NCBI RefSeq assembly: GCF_000380165.1 | Contig: NZ_KB904669.1 | Span: 62,185-126,184 of the forward strand | DNA from: Wenjunlia vitaminophila DSM 41686 | GTDB taxonomy: Bacteria > Actinomycetota > Actinomycetes > Streptomycetales > Streptomycetaceae | Direction of reading: 5' to 3' | Length of the DNA stretch: 64,000 nucleotides | Shown here: in pieces, positions 10,546-18,391 of the stretch | Layout of the letters: every line of letters starts with the position of its first letter | How positions within the stretch are numbered: the stretch's first letter is position 1 | The notes under the pieces: generated by a model | What the model saw: the letters and a program-made list of their open reading frames with translations, nothing else | Database searches by the model: none | Told to the model about the DNA's origin: nothing | Position numbers and translations under genes: made by a program

Positions 10546-10959
10546 ATGAAGATCACAAACAGCAGCACCATTCTCTTCCGCAACACCATGCGCATCACCG
10601 ACGGCCACCTCGACGGCTTCCGGCACGCCATCGCACAGGCGGTGGCATTCGCTCAAGAGCACGGCCCACAGCTCATGGTGGAGGTCTTCATCGACGAGGA
10701 GCGGATGCTGGCACACAGCTTCCAGCTTTACCGCGACTCCGATGCCATCCGCACCCACTGGCGGCTGTCGGACCCGTACATCCGCGAGGTGATGGAGCAC
10801 TGCACCGTGCAGCACTTCGAGATATTCGGTGAACCGGACCACGACATCGTGGCGGCCCTCAAGACCCCGGACGGCGAATCCTTCTCTTTCACCATCTCGC
10901 CCCGCCTCGCCGGCTTCAACCGTCTTGAGACATCCGAATGGGACGAATCGCCCTCTTAA
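10546..10959 (+). CDS. Small soluble protein behind a SoxR-like promoter, function unknown
   Basis: A 137-aa protein beginning M-K-I-T-N-S-S. A TTG upstream at 10525 lies inside the operator and is rejected. The predicted fold alternates beta strands and helices, with an H-x-x-x-F-I-D-E segment. The size and pattern (V-E-V-F-I-D-E ... H-C-T-V-Q-H-F) recall antibiotic-biosynthesis-monooxygenase/ABM-like proteins, but I cannot confirm this. If the promoter call is right, it belongs to a redox- or metabolite-responsive regulon and is made from a leaderless mRNA. Confidence 0.6.
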   Translation: MKITNSSTILFRNTMRITDGHLDGFRHAIAQAVAFAQEHGPQLMVEVFIDEERMLAHSFQLYRDSDAIRTHWRLSDPYIREVMEHCTVQHFEIFGEPDHDIVAALKTPDGESFSFTISPRLAGFNRLETSEWDESPS

Positions 10960-11137
10960 GAGGACCCGACCCTGGTGGTGCTGGACACGCAGAGCATAGG
11001 TGCCCTGGGTCGGGGCCTCGCCGTACGGCCTGCGGGGTTGGTCGGACACCGGGGCGTTCTCGAAAATGCGTGCGAACGCGGGTGAGCCGTGGTACTCCTG
11101 GATCCTGGATCTTGCCTGTTCTCATCCGGAGCCGTCG

Positions 11138-11485
11138 ATGGCCGTTCGCCGTGTCATGCCCATCATCCAGTCAGAAGCCACGCGGGAGAGCCGGGAGTTC
11201 TACGGCCTGCTGGGCTTCGAGGAAGCCATGGATCTCGGCTGGATCGTGACGCTCGTCTCGCCGTCCAATCCAGCAGCGCAGGTCAGCGTGGTGACCAGCG
11301 ACAAGACCGCCCCCGTCACCCCCGACGTGAGCATCGAAGTGGATGACGTGGAGGCGGTTTACGCGGCCGTGCGGGACAGCGGCGCGGAGACCGTTCATCC
11401 CCTGCAGGACGAGGAATGGGGAGTACGGCGGTTCTTCGTCCGTGACCCCAACGGCCGCGTCGTCAACGTTCTGAGCCACCGCTGA
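11138..11485 (+). CDS. VOC superfamily (glyoxalase/bleomycin-resistance-like) protein
   Basis: A 115-aa single-module VOC protein. The ATG at 11138 follows GGAG with 6-nt spacing. Paired beta-alpha-beta-beta-beta halves are evident: R-V-M-P-I-I-Q-S opening the first, and V-S-I-E-V-D-D-V-E-A-V-Y opening the second. The usual terminus F-F-V-R-D-P-N-G-R-V-V-N-V carries Asn where metal-dependent members often have Glu, so metal catalysis is uncertain. Members range from lyases to drug-binding resistance proteins. Confidence 0.8.
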   Translation: MAVRRVMPIIQSEATRESREFYGLLGFEEAMDLGWIVTLVSPSNPAAQVSVVTSDKTAPVTPDVSIEVDDVEAVYAAVRDSGAETVHPLQDEEWGVRRFFVRDPNGRVVNVLSHR

Positions 11486-11521
11486 GACGCTTCTCGCGCC
11501 GGGGGGGCCGGCGCAGCCGGG

Positions 11522-11902
11522 TCAGAGCGGGTTGAGGCGGGCCTTGAGCAGGCAGAACTCATTGCCCTCGGGGTCGGCGAGAACGTGCCAGGGCTCGTCG
11601 CCGGTCTGGCCGATGTCGGCCGGGCGCGCCCCGATCGCCAGGAGGCGTTCGAGCTCGGCGTCCTGATCGCGGTCGGTTGCGTTGACGTCGATGTGCAGCC
11701 GGGGCTTCCCCTGCTCCGGCTCGTCCCTGCGGCTGAGGATGATCGTCGGTTGCGGGCCGCCGAACCCTTCGCGCGGACCGATCTCGAGGGTGCCGTCCTC
11801 CTCGCGGTCGAGCACGACGAAGTCCAGGACCTCGCACCAGAACCGCGCCAGCACCTCGGGGTCGCGGCAACCGAGCACGAGCTCACTGATACGACATGCC
11901 AT
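11522..11902 (-). CDS. VOC-family glyoxalase-like protein
   Basis: A 126-aa protein of the glyoxalase-like subgroup common in actinobacteria: I-S-E-L-V-L-G-C-R-D-P-E-V-L-A-R-F-W at the start, R-L-H-I-D-V-N-A-T-D-R-D in the middle and V-L-A-D-P-E-G-N-E-F-C-L-L at the end. It is convergent with the other VOC gene, 36 nt away. The two proteins differ enough that they are not a recent duplication. The ligand is unknown. Confidence 0.8.
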   Translation of the reverse strand: MACRISELVLGCRDPEVLARFWCEVLDFVVLDREEDGTLEIGPREGFGGPQPTIILSRRDEPEQGKPRLHIDVNATDRDQDAELERLLAIGARPADIGQTGDEPWHVLADPEGNEFCLLKARLNPL

Positions 11903-12093
11903 GGACGAGACCTACTCTCAGCGTGCGAACTACCGGGGCGGCCACGCGTGGCCCTGCGCCTCCCCCCAAGGGGGAAACACGCCCGAAACCGTACCGGTCG
12001 AGGCGAGCGGGTGCGAAGGGTTTTTGTGGGGCCCTCGCCCGGCCGGACCATCCGGCGAGGACCGCGGGCCCGTCCACCGCGGCTCGCCGGAGG

Positions 12094-13416
12094 TCACGCC
12101 CTCCTGGCCGCCGTGCCCGTCCCGTCGGACGTGGCGGCCAGTGCCCCGGCCAGGTCGGACGACGACGCCCAGCGGGCGGCGGCCGGCACGGAAAGACCCG
12201 TGACCAGGAACAACCCGGCCAGCACGAACCACCCGCCGACTCCGCCCTCGATCAACAGGGCGGTCATCAGCGCGGGCGCGAAGACGATGGCCAACGCCGC
12301 GCCCGTGTTGAACACCCCCTGGTACTCGCCGTGGGCCTCCTGCCGGGTCAGGCTCACCGCCAGCCCCCAGCTCCCAGCGACGAAGAGCACCTCACCGATG
12401 ACATGGGCGAGGGTGCCCCCGACCAGCAGCGCGACGGCGAGCGCACCGGAGCGGTGGTAGGTGGCGGCGTACAGCGCGCAGGCGACGGCGAAGGGGATCG
12501 CGGACCAGGCGCAGGCCCTCGCGGCACCCCTCACCGTGTCGCTGCCCCGGCTCGCGCGGTGTTGGAACACCACGATGGTGACGGTGTTCAGGACCATCAG
12601 CACACCGATGATCCACAGAGGAGCGCCGGTGTGGGCGGCGATCCACAGCGGCACCCCACTGGAGAACATCCCCCAGTTCAACGCCAGGACGGTGCACAAC
12701 ACGGTCACCACGAGGAACGGCCGGTCCCTGGTCACCAACGCACGACGTTCGACGCCCCGCTCGGCCAGCGAGGGGACCCGGGGCACGGTCCGCAGGACGA
12801 ACGCGGAGACCAGCGCCGCCGCCGCGTAGAGGAACAGCAGGCCCAGGTAGGCGGGGCGGCTGTCGAGGTACAGCGCCAACCCGCCGACGCCCACCCCGAG
12901 CGCCATCCCCGCACTCTGGGCGACGCGTAACGAGGACAGGTGGCGCACTCGCTCCTCGCCGCTGGACAGGCCCGCCACCAGGGCGATCCGAAGGGCCGGC
13001 ACACTCCGTTCCGCGGTCAGCACCACGCTGCTGACCAGCACGAACGCCCAGGGCTCGGAGGCCCACCCGTAACCGACACACACGAACCCCTGCGCCAGGA
13101 CGAGGAAGACCAGCATCCGCCGCAGCCCGACCCGGTCCGCCAGGTAGCCGATCAGCCCTCCGGTGACCAGCGCGGTCAGGCCGCCGGCCGTCAGACTGAC
13201 GCCGAAAACCGTCGGGCTCAGGCCCAGGGACCGGGTGGCGAAGACCGCGAGGCAGGCGTACCAGCCGCCGCGGCCCGCGGCGAGCACCAGCGTGCCCACG
13301 TGGAGGGACCGCAGGGACACGTGAGGAGGGGACTCCGTGGTCACCACCGCGTGGTCCTGTCCGTGACCGTCGGGGTGACACGGGTCTGGTGGACTCTGCC
13401 CGTCACCGGTCGTCAT
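12094..13416 (-). CDS. MFS transporter
   Basis: A 440-aa protein starting at the ATG at 13416 (M-T-T-G-D-G). Twelve membrane helices are expected. The loop 2-3 signature reads G-Y-L-A-D-R-V-G-L-R-R, the standard MFS motif A (GxLaDrxGrkr). The N-terminal ~45 residues are polar and His-rich. It resembles drug/H+ antiporter-type exporters; the substrate is unknown. An inverted repeat about 100 bp upstream (13518-13556) may be an operator. Confidence 0.8.
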   Translation of the reverse strand: MTTGDGQSPPDPCHPDGHGQDHAVVTTESPPHVSLRSLHVGTLVLAAGRGGWYACLAVFATRSLGLSPTVFGVSLTAGGLTALVTGGLIGYLADRVGLRRMLVFLVLAQGFVCVGYGWASEPWAFVLVSSVVLTAERSVPALRIALVAGLSSGEERVRHLSSLRVAQSAGMALGVGVGGLALYLDSRPAYLGLLFLYAAAALVSAFVLRTVPRVPSLAERGVERRALVTRDRPFLVVTVLCTVLALNWGMFSSGVPLWIAAHTGAPLWIIGVLMVLNTVTIVVFQHRASRGSDTVRGAARACAWSAIPFAVACALYAATYHRSGALAVALLVGGTLAHVIGEVLFVAGSWGLAVSLTRQEAHGEYQGVFNTGAALAIVFAPALMTALLIEGGVGGWFVLAGLFLVTGLSVPAAARWASSSDLAGALAATSDGTGTAARRA

Positions 13417-13517
13417 GGCGCGCCATGGCGTGACTCCCTGCCGCTGTGTCGTGGAACGCGCCGCACCGCCGGGGTGGAGCGGGGCGGGCACGTCGGGGAA
13501 TGCTGACAGGCAACAGT

Positions 13518-13556
13518 CGAATATGCCTCGCAGAAGCGACACAGCACACATATTCG
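13518..13556. promoter_or_regulatory. Inverted repeat upstream of the MFS gene
   Basis: CGAATATG (13518-13525) and CATATTCG (13549-13556) are perfect inverse copies with 23 nt between them, a centre distance of 31 bp, or about three helical turns. It is an AT-richer island in the region upstream of the MFS start, which suggests a regulator site. This is inference from pattern only. Confidence 0.3.
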
Positions 13557-13571
13557 GACACCGGCATGCTG

Positions 13572-13615
13572 CCACCCTGTGGGCCGGCATGTAGTGGCGC
13601 CGGCCCACAGGGTGG
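13572..13615. terminator. Strong hairpin downstream of the DUF397/XRE pair
   Basis: Arms of 16 bp (13572-13587 and 13600-13615), extendable by one C-G pair, surround a 10-12-nt loop. It lies 54 nt past the stop of the minus-strand DUF397 gene and before the MFS promoter region, so it most likely ends the XRE-DUF397 transcript. Confidence 0.7.
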
Positions 13616-13668
13616 TGTGGCTGGTCCCGGTGTCGGTCTTGCCCTCGGTACGGCGCCGTTCGGCGGTT

Positions 13669-13890
13669 TCAGCCGGGGAGCTCGCCGCTCTTGACCGCTG
13701 ACACGAACGACGACCAACCCGCGGCCGAGAAGACCAACGCGGGACCGTGCGGGTCCTTGCTGTCCCGGACAGGGACACCCCAGGGGTGGCCGTCTAGGAC
13801 TTCGAGGCAGCTTCCCTCATCGGGGCCGCTATAGGACGACTTGCGCCAGCCGCTGAATATGGAGGCGTCCGTAATGGTGTGCTCATTCAT
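13669..13890 (-). CDS. DUF397 domain protein
   Basis: A 73-aa protein matching DUF397: W-R-K-S-S-Y-S-G-P-D-E-G-S-C-L-E-V near residue 15, V-R-D-S-K-D-P-H-G-P-A-L in the middle and W-S-S-F-V-S-A-V-K at the end. These are small partners of XRE-DUF5753 regulators, found in dozens of paralogous pairs per Streptomyces genome and linked in studied cases to development or toxin-antitoxin-like behaviour. It overlaps the preceding XRE gene by 8 nt, so translational coupling is likely. Confidence 0.92.
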   Translation of the reverse strand: MNEHTITDASIFSGWRKSSYSGPDEGSCLEVLDGHPWGVPVRDSKDPHGPALVFSAAGWSSFVSAVKSGELPG

Positions 13891-14680
13891 GCTGCTCGTA
13901 GTCCTTCGCTGTCGCTCTCAACAGGGCCAGTGACTCCTTGGACGGCAGAGCATCCCCCAGCGCTTGATGGTATGCGCCATGAAAACGTTCGACAATTGCC
14001 GGCGCGTCATGTACCTGACTCGTGAGCAGAGCCTCAACGTAGGTCACCGGCGGTTGGTCCTCGAACGACATCAAAGAGACCATGCCCTGAAGCAGCGGAT
14101 GGGCGCCCACGCCGAACGGGATCACGTGTACACGAATACGTTCGCTGACCATCAAGCCGATGATATGCGCGATCTGCTCGGCCATGACGTGTGGACTGCC
14201 GATGGGGCGGCGTAACACTCCTTCGTCCAGCACGGCCCACACTACTGGGCTCACCGGGTCGCTAAGGATCTTTGCGCGCTCAAGTCGTGTGACGACAGCC
14301 TTGTCACGTTCCTCATCACCCAGCGGGGGGAAGCTGGCGCCCAGCATGGCACGCGCATACCTCTCCGTCTGGAGGATGCCCGGCACGCACGACAGCGCGA
14401 ACTCGCGGATCATCGTCGCCTGTTGTTCGAACTGCAGTGCCGCCTCAAAATGGCTCCCCACCGGCCTGCTGTTCTCCCCCGGCCGGAAGCGGCTGAGCAC
14501 GTCGCCCGTGTTCAGGGCCTTGTCCAGCCGCCGCGCGTCCTCCTTGGACGGGACCCGGCGGCCCGCCTCGATGTGCGCGATGTGCGAGCGGGTCATCACC
14601 GCTTCGTCGGCCAACTCCTGCTGTGTCATTCCGGCGGCCTCGCGCTGTTCCCTGAGCCAGTCGCCATAGGTGCTTCCCAT
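13883..14680 (-). CDS. XRE-family regulator with DUF5753 domain
   Basis: A 265-aa protein. A helix-turn-helix domain occupies residues ~6-62 (M-T-Q-Q-E-L-A-D-E-A ... H-I-A-H-I-E-A-G-R-R). The DUF5753 domain follows from ~90 to 262, with the signature P-G-I-L-Q-T-E-R-Y-A-R-A. Base composition is less GC-rich than in the flanking genes, for example around 13950-14150, which may indicate transfer. It pairs with the DUF397 gene and faces three small genes across a ~190-bp promoter region. Confidence 0.93.
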   Translation of the reverse strand: MGSTYGDWLREQREAAGMTQQELADEAVMTRSHIAHIEAGRRVPSKEDARRLDKALNTGDVLSRFRPGENSRPVGSHFEAALQFEQQATMIREFALSCVPGILQTERYARAMLGASFPPLGDEERDKAVVTRLERAKILSDPVSPVVWAVLDEGVLRRPIGSPHVMAEQIAHIIGLMVSERIRVHVIPFGVGAHPLLQGMVSLMSFEDQPPVTYVEALLTSQVHDAPAIVERFHGAYHQALGDALPSKESLALLRATAKDYEQHE

Positions 14681-14873
14681 TCCTTGTCAACCTCCAAGTG
14701 ACTATGAATTCGTCACCGTTCAGGTACTGGCGAGCGTACTCAGTCGCCCCAAAACTGGTGCTGCGGAAAGGGATTCGCACATCGGAATGCCAACAAGTGC
14801 CATGCGTGCGTGAACCCCCGCGACGCGCCGACGTCCGGGGGAATGGCCACCGACCCCCTGAAAGGTTGATGAC

Positions 14874-14993
14874 GTGATCGACGTTATCGGGAAACTCGTC
14901 GTGCCGCTGCTGCGGCTGCTCATTCCGGCCACCGGGCGTCACCGGGCACCCGCCCGGCGGCGGCCCCTGCACGCCAGGCCGGTGACCTCGTGA
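14874..14993 (+). CDS. 39-aa small protein, first of three overlapping genes
   Basis: GTG start at 14874, 8 nt after AAAGG. The product has a hydrophobic N-terminal half (V-I-D-V-I-G-K-L-V-V-P-L-L-R-L-L) and a strongly basic C-terminal half (R-H-R-A-P-A-R-R-R-P). Its stop overlaps the next start as GTGA. This layout, a short hydrophobic-then-basic peptide divergent from an XRE/DUF397 pair, recurs in Streptomyces as I recall. It may be a membrane-active or signalling peptide; no function is known. Confidence 0.5.
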   Translation: MIDVIGKLVVPLLRLLIPATGRHRAPARRRPLHARPVTS

Positions 14994-15211
14994 CCGAGAT
15001 CCCCGCCGTCGGCGAGACCGTCCACGACACCGAACACGACCGGATCGGCGTGGTCATGGGCCATGTCGGACCCCATGTCCAGCTCCGTCCCATCGGCGGT
15101 GGGTGCGAGTGGGACGCCGACCCCGCACGTCTGACACGCATCCCGGTGTCCACCGCCCTGCGCGACCGCGTCGCCGAGGCGAACTCCTGGAGCCGGGGGG
15201 ACTGGCGGTGA
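14990..15211 (+). CDS. 73-aa small protein, translationally coupled
   Basis: The GTG at 14990 overlaps the previous stop (GTGA). The product contains a compact beta-rich stretch (V-G-E-T-V-H-D ... R-I-G-V-V-M-G-H-V-G-P-H-V-Q-L-R-P), which reads like a small SH3-like or KOW-like barrel. Its stop overlaps the next GTG in the same way. I do not recognise a named family. The tight coupling argues that it is real. Confidence 0.55.
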   Translation: MTEIPAVGETVHDTEHDRIGVVMGHVGPHVQLRPIGGGCEWDADPARLTRIPVSTALRDRVAEANSWSRGDWR

Positions 15212-15525
15212 GACGTCGCATGACCTGGGGCGAGACCCGTGCGGTCGCCGACGTCACATCACGCCATCACGGCCCCAGCCCCGGCCCCGGGCTCACCGTC
15301 GGTATGGTGGTCTACGACCGGCGCTGGGAGATGCCCGCCACCATCGTCGGCTTTGACGGTCCCTTTGTCTGCCTGACCCGTCCCACCGGGCTCACGTGGC
15401 GCGCACGCCGTGCCTCCCTGCGCCCCGCGACCACGCGTGAGCGTCGCCAACTGCGCGCCATCGCCGTACTCCACGCCAGGAGCCGTGGGGATGGCGCCGT
15501 CCCGCCGGGCTCTGGTGCCCACTGA
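15208..15525 (+). CDS. 105-aa small protein, third of the overlapping set
   Basis: The GTG at 15208 overlaps the previous stop (GTGA). The core V-G-M-V-V-Y-D-R-R-W-E-M-P-A-T-I-V-G-F resembles the central part of the preceding protein (V-H-D-T-E-H-D-R-I-G-V-V-M-G), so the two may be diverged barrel-type paralogs. The tail is Arg-rich. Function is unknown. The set ends about 195 bp before the sortase substrate gene. Confidence 0.5.
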   Translation: MRRRMTWGETRAVADVTSRHHGPSPGPGLTVGMVVYDRRWEMPATIVGFDGPFVCLTRPTGLTWRARRASLRPATTRERRQLRAIAVLHARSRGDGAVPPGSGAH

Positions 15526-15720
15526 CGTACATCCCTGGAAGAACCGCCAATTGGTGCCATCCGATGGCTGAAAACGTGTCGTCATAACATCGTTATGCGG
15601 AACGAGTTGCGACAGATGACAATCCTTGGGACGGATGGTAACAATTGGGCCTTGACTGGTCCTATAAGACGATAGGACGCTGTGCAATCTCCCAGCCCAT
15701 CATCCATCAAGGTTGGTTCT

Positions 15721-16437
15721 ATGCGCACCCTACCCGCAGCCTGTGCGGTCACGGCCGCGGCGGCGGCCACGCTGCTGCTGCCCACGGCCGCGTTCGCTTC
15801 CCCTCCCGGTGACAACGGCACCGTCAAGATCCACGATGCCGAGACCGGCGAGGATCTCAAGGAGAACGACCCGCACGTCTGCGAGTTCTACCTCGACGCG
15901 TTCGGATTCGACGACCAACAGGACGTCGACTGGAAAATAGTTCAGTGGCCGCCCACGGCCGAGGTCAAGGGCAAGCTCGCCAAGTCCGGCTCCATCGTCC
16001 TGGACGACGAGGGGCACGGTCGGACCGAGGACATGACCCTGCCGGACGGCCACTACAAGCTGATCTGGAACTTCGAGGGCGAGAACGGCCGCGCCAAGCA
16101 CAAGGTCTTCTGGACCGACTGCGAGGACGACACGCCGTCGTCTCCCTCCCCCTCCACGTCCACCTCCGCCTCGCCGACGCCGTCGGAGTCCGCTTCGACC
16201 CCGGCCTCGCCGACGCCCAGCAACTCCTCGGCCACTCCGACCGAGTCCTCGGGCACGACCCCCAACGGTTCGGCGACGCCGACGACCCCCGCGCCCGGCC
16301 CCAAGGACGACAAGGGCGACAAGGACGGCAGCCTCGCCGAGACCGGTGCCTCGGTGGTCGGCATCTCCCTGGCGGCCCTGGCGCTGCTGGCCGGTGGCGC
16401 CGCGCTGATCTGGCGTCGCAAGTCACACCAGCACTGA
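15721..16437 (+). CDS. Sortase-anchored cell-wall protein (LAETG)
   Basis: A 238-aa secreted protein. The ATG at 15721, with AAGG upstream, begins a clear signal peptide ending around A-F-A-S; a GTG at 15682 would put a non-signal extension in front. A ~100-residue domain follows, with two Cys (C-E-F-Y and D-C-E-D) likely to pair. Next comes a Ser/Thr/Pro linker of ~60 residues, then L-A-E-T-G, a hydrophobic helix and a basic tail. LAxTG is the preferred site of class E sortases in Streptomyces. The external ligand is unknown. Confidence 0.85.
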   Translation: MRTLPAACAVTAAAAATLLLPTAAFASPPGDNGTVKIHDAETGEDLKENDPHVCEFYLDAFGFDDQQDVDWKIVQWPPTAEVKGKLAKSGSIVLDDEGHGRTEDMTLPDGHYKLIWNFEGENGRAKHKVFWTDCEDDTPSSPSPSTSTSASPTPSESASTPASPTPSNSSATPTESSGTTPNGSATPTTPAPGPKDDKGDKDGSLAETGASVVGISLAALALLAGGAALIWRRKSHQH

Positions 16438-16449
16438 GCACTGCGCACT

Positions 16450-16519
16450 GCGCGCTGAGCACTGCGCGCTGAGCACTGCGCGCTGAGCACTGCGCGCTGA
16501 GCACTGCGCGCTGAGCGCT
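16450..16519. repeat. 14-bp tandem repeat, five copies
   Basis: Five consecutive units of GCGCGCTGAGCACT run from 16450 to 16519, the last with one change. Degenerate half-units extend the array to about 16431 on the left and 16540 on the right. The array starts just after the stop of the LAETG gene and runs up to its terminator, so it would be transcribed as 3' UTR. Confidence 0.9.
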
Positions 16520-16541
16520 GGGCACTGACGACTGACCGCTG

Positions 16542-16600
16542 ACGGCGGCAGCCAGAACCCGGCCCGGAACAGATCCGGGCCGGGTGGGCTGCCGCCGTTT
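16542..16600 (+). terminator. Two-level nested hairpin terminator
   Basis: The outer arms ACGGCGGCAGCC / GGCTGCCGCCGT and inner arms CCCGGCCCGG / CCGGGCCGGG form one long stem with an internal loop, followed by TT. It ends the sortase-substrate transcript. Confidence 0.8.
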
Positions 16601-16773
16601 GCATGTTCTCCGCCACCCCCGCCGCCACCGACACCCGGCCGGAGCGAGGCTCTATTCCCGCTCATGGTCGCGGTTCCACCATGACGCGCCGCGACGCCCC
16701 CCGCGCCACGGGGGGAACGCCGACTGTCTGCTCCACGCACACAGCACGTCAGTACGTAACGGGGGAAAACTGA

Positions 16774-17799
16774 ATGAACACGATGGTGGGTACCCACGAC
16801 TCGACGCTGCCCACTTCCGAGCGGATCACCCGATTACGGGAGCTCTGCCTCGGCCTGCCGGTGGCCGTGCGGGTCGAGCCCGACCCCTCGCTGCCCTTCC
16901 GGGGCGACACCTCCTTCATCGATCTCGGCGCCGTGTCGCTCCTGTCCGTGCACGCGTCACCGAGCGAGCTGCGCAGGACCCGGAAGATGATCGGGTGCTC
17001 CGATCCCGGGATGCTCAGACTCGACCTGTTGCACCACGGCAGGAAGGTCTTCCGTCTGGACCGGCAGGAGACCGAGCTGCGCCCCGGCGAGCTGCTGCTC
17101 TCCGACAGTTCCCAGGAGTTCCACGTCTCCACCGTGGCGGCGGACGGCGACACGTGGGGGACGGTCATGATGTTCCCGCGCACCCTGCTGCCGCTGAGTC
17201 CGCACCTCCTGAAGCACTCGCTCGGCACCCCCCTCCCGGGCCGTGACGGCGTGGGAGCGCTGCTCTCCGGCCTGCTGACCACCCTGACCTCGGACAACGG
17301 TCAGTTCGAGCGCTGTGACACGGACAGCCTGGGCCGGGTGGTGCTGGACCTGCTGGCAGCGATGTGCGTCACCCGGCTCGACGCCTGTGACGCGCCGGCC
17401 CCCGAGTCCGGACGACGCGCCCTACGGGTGCGGATACGCAGCTTCATCCTGCACCACCTCCACGACCCGTGGCTCGATCCGCGCACGATCGCAGCGGCGC
17501 ACAACATCTCCGTGCGTTACCTGCACAAACTGTTCCAGGACGAGGGCTGCACCGTCGCCGAGTGGATACGCCAGCGCCGGCTGGAGCGCTGCCAGCGCGA
17601 CCTGGCCAACCCCGCGCTGTGCCACCGCCCGATCCGCACCATCGCCACATGCTGGGGTTTTCCCAACGCCGCGCACTTCAGCCGGGCGTTCAGGGCCGCC
17701 TACGGCCTGCCACCCCGGGAGTACCGGGAGCGTTCCCTCCACGGCGCAGCGGTGCGTCACCCGGCAAGTGTTGGGCGCTCGGTGGCAACGACTTCCTGA
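16774..17799 (+). CDS. AraC-family transcriptional regulator
   Basis: A 341-aa protein behind a GGGGGA site. Residues ~1-200 form an AraC-binding-2 type cupin-like sensor domain. Residues ~220-325 are a double helix-turn-helix (T-I-A-A-A-H-N-I-S-V-R-Y-L-H-K-L-F; second unit I-R-T-I-A-T-C-W-G-F-P-N-A-A-H-F-S-R-A-F). It is the first gene of a same-strand set with the 102-aa protein and two halogenase-like enzymes, so it is the likely local regulator. The inducer is unknown. Confidence 0.9.
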   Translation: MNTMVGTHDSTLPTSERITRLRELCLGLPVAVRVEPDPSLPFRGDTSFIDLGAVSLLSVHASPSELRRTRKMIGCSDPGMLRLDLLHHGRKVFRLDRQETELRPGELLLSDSSQEFHVSTVAADGDTWGTVMMFPRTLLPLSPHLLKHSLGTPLPGRDGVGALLSGLLTTLTSDNGQFERCDTDSLGRVVLDLLAAMCVTRLDACDAPAPESGRRALRVRIRSFILHHLHDPWLDPRTIAAAHNISVRYLHKLFQDEGCTVAEWIRQRRLERCQRDLANPALCHRPIRTIATCWGFPNAAHFSRAFRAAYGLPPREYRERSLHGAAVRHPASVGRSVATTS

Positions 17800-18068
17800 G
17801 CGCCGCCGACCACCCTGTTAGGGCACGGACCCGAAGGCGGCGAACGCGGGCGCTCGACGCGGCTGTCGCCCGGCGGTTCCCGGCACCACCACCGACCGAC
17901 TCCGAGTGGGGCGAGCCGCGCCCGGGGGCCGCACGGCCTCGCCCACCGTCCCCGTCCCTGGTGTTCGCGTCGCCCGCCGGTGCGCCGACGCGCTCCGGCG
18001 GGCACCGGGGACGACGCGGTCGGGCCGGCGACCGAGCCCGGTCCCCACACCAACGAGGGAGGACGAGG

Positions 18069-18377
18069 ATGCGCTACACCGAGGGACCGCGCCAGCCGGG
18101 CGGCTCGCCCACGGAGGCAGCGGAGTGGTGGTGGACACCCCCCGAGGCCCACGACGTGGCCCTGGCCGCTCCCGGCGGTGCCGCTCCCGGCCGTGCCGGT
18201 TCCGTGTTGGGCACGGTCCGCGCCTGGGTGGACCTGATGGTCCTGCTGACCCCGACCGTGCTCGTCCGGGTGCGGGCGTGGGCCGCCCACAGGGCTCCGA
18301 GGGGCGTGCGCCCGCTGCTCCTCCGGGCCCCCGTGCCCACGGCGAAGAAGCACGTCAAGGACACGAAGACCTCCTAG
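18069..18377 (+). CDS. 102-aa small protein in the halogenase operon
   Basis: ATG at 18069 after a strong GGGAGGA site at 6-nt spacing. The product has an unusual A-E-W-W-W-T-P-P-E stretch near residue 20, a hydrophobic segment around 58-72 (L-M-V-L-L-T-P-T-V-L-V) and a basic C-terminus ending K-K-H-V-K-D-T-K-T-S. Its TAG stop is embedded in the AGGAG site of the next gene, so the two are coupled. No family is recognised. It could be a partner or carrier peptide for the flavoenzymes, or a small membrane protein. The preceding ~270 bp show no gene. Confidence 0.5.
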   Translation: MRYTEGPRQPGGSPTEAAEWWWTPPEAHDVALAAPGGAAPGRAGSVLGTVRAWVDLMVLLTPTVLVRVRAWAAHRAPRGVRPLLLRAPVPTAKKHVKDTKTS

Positions 18378-18391
18378 GAGAAGAAACGTCC

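Noticed and set aside
10961-11040. Possible transposase remnant (D-P-T-L-V-V-L-D-T-Q-S-I resembles an IS5-type DDE segment)
   Set aside because: Only about 14 residues match, no terminal inverted repeats or target duplication are visible, and the frame does not continue as a transposase on either side.
16431-16540. CRISPR-like array
   Set aside because: Units are directly adjacent with no unique spacers, and no cas genes are nearby; it is a simple 14-bp tandem repeat.
17800-18068. Extra gene between the AraC regulator and the 102-aa protein
   Set aside because: Open frames exist on both strands but all lack binding sites and natural composition; treated as a non-coding gap.
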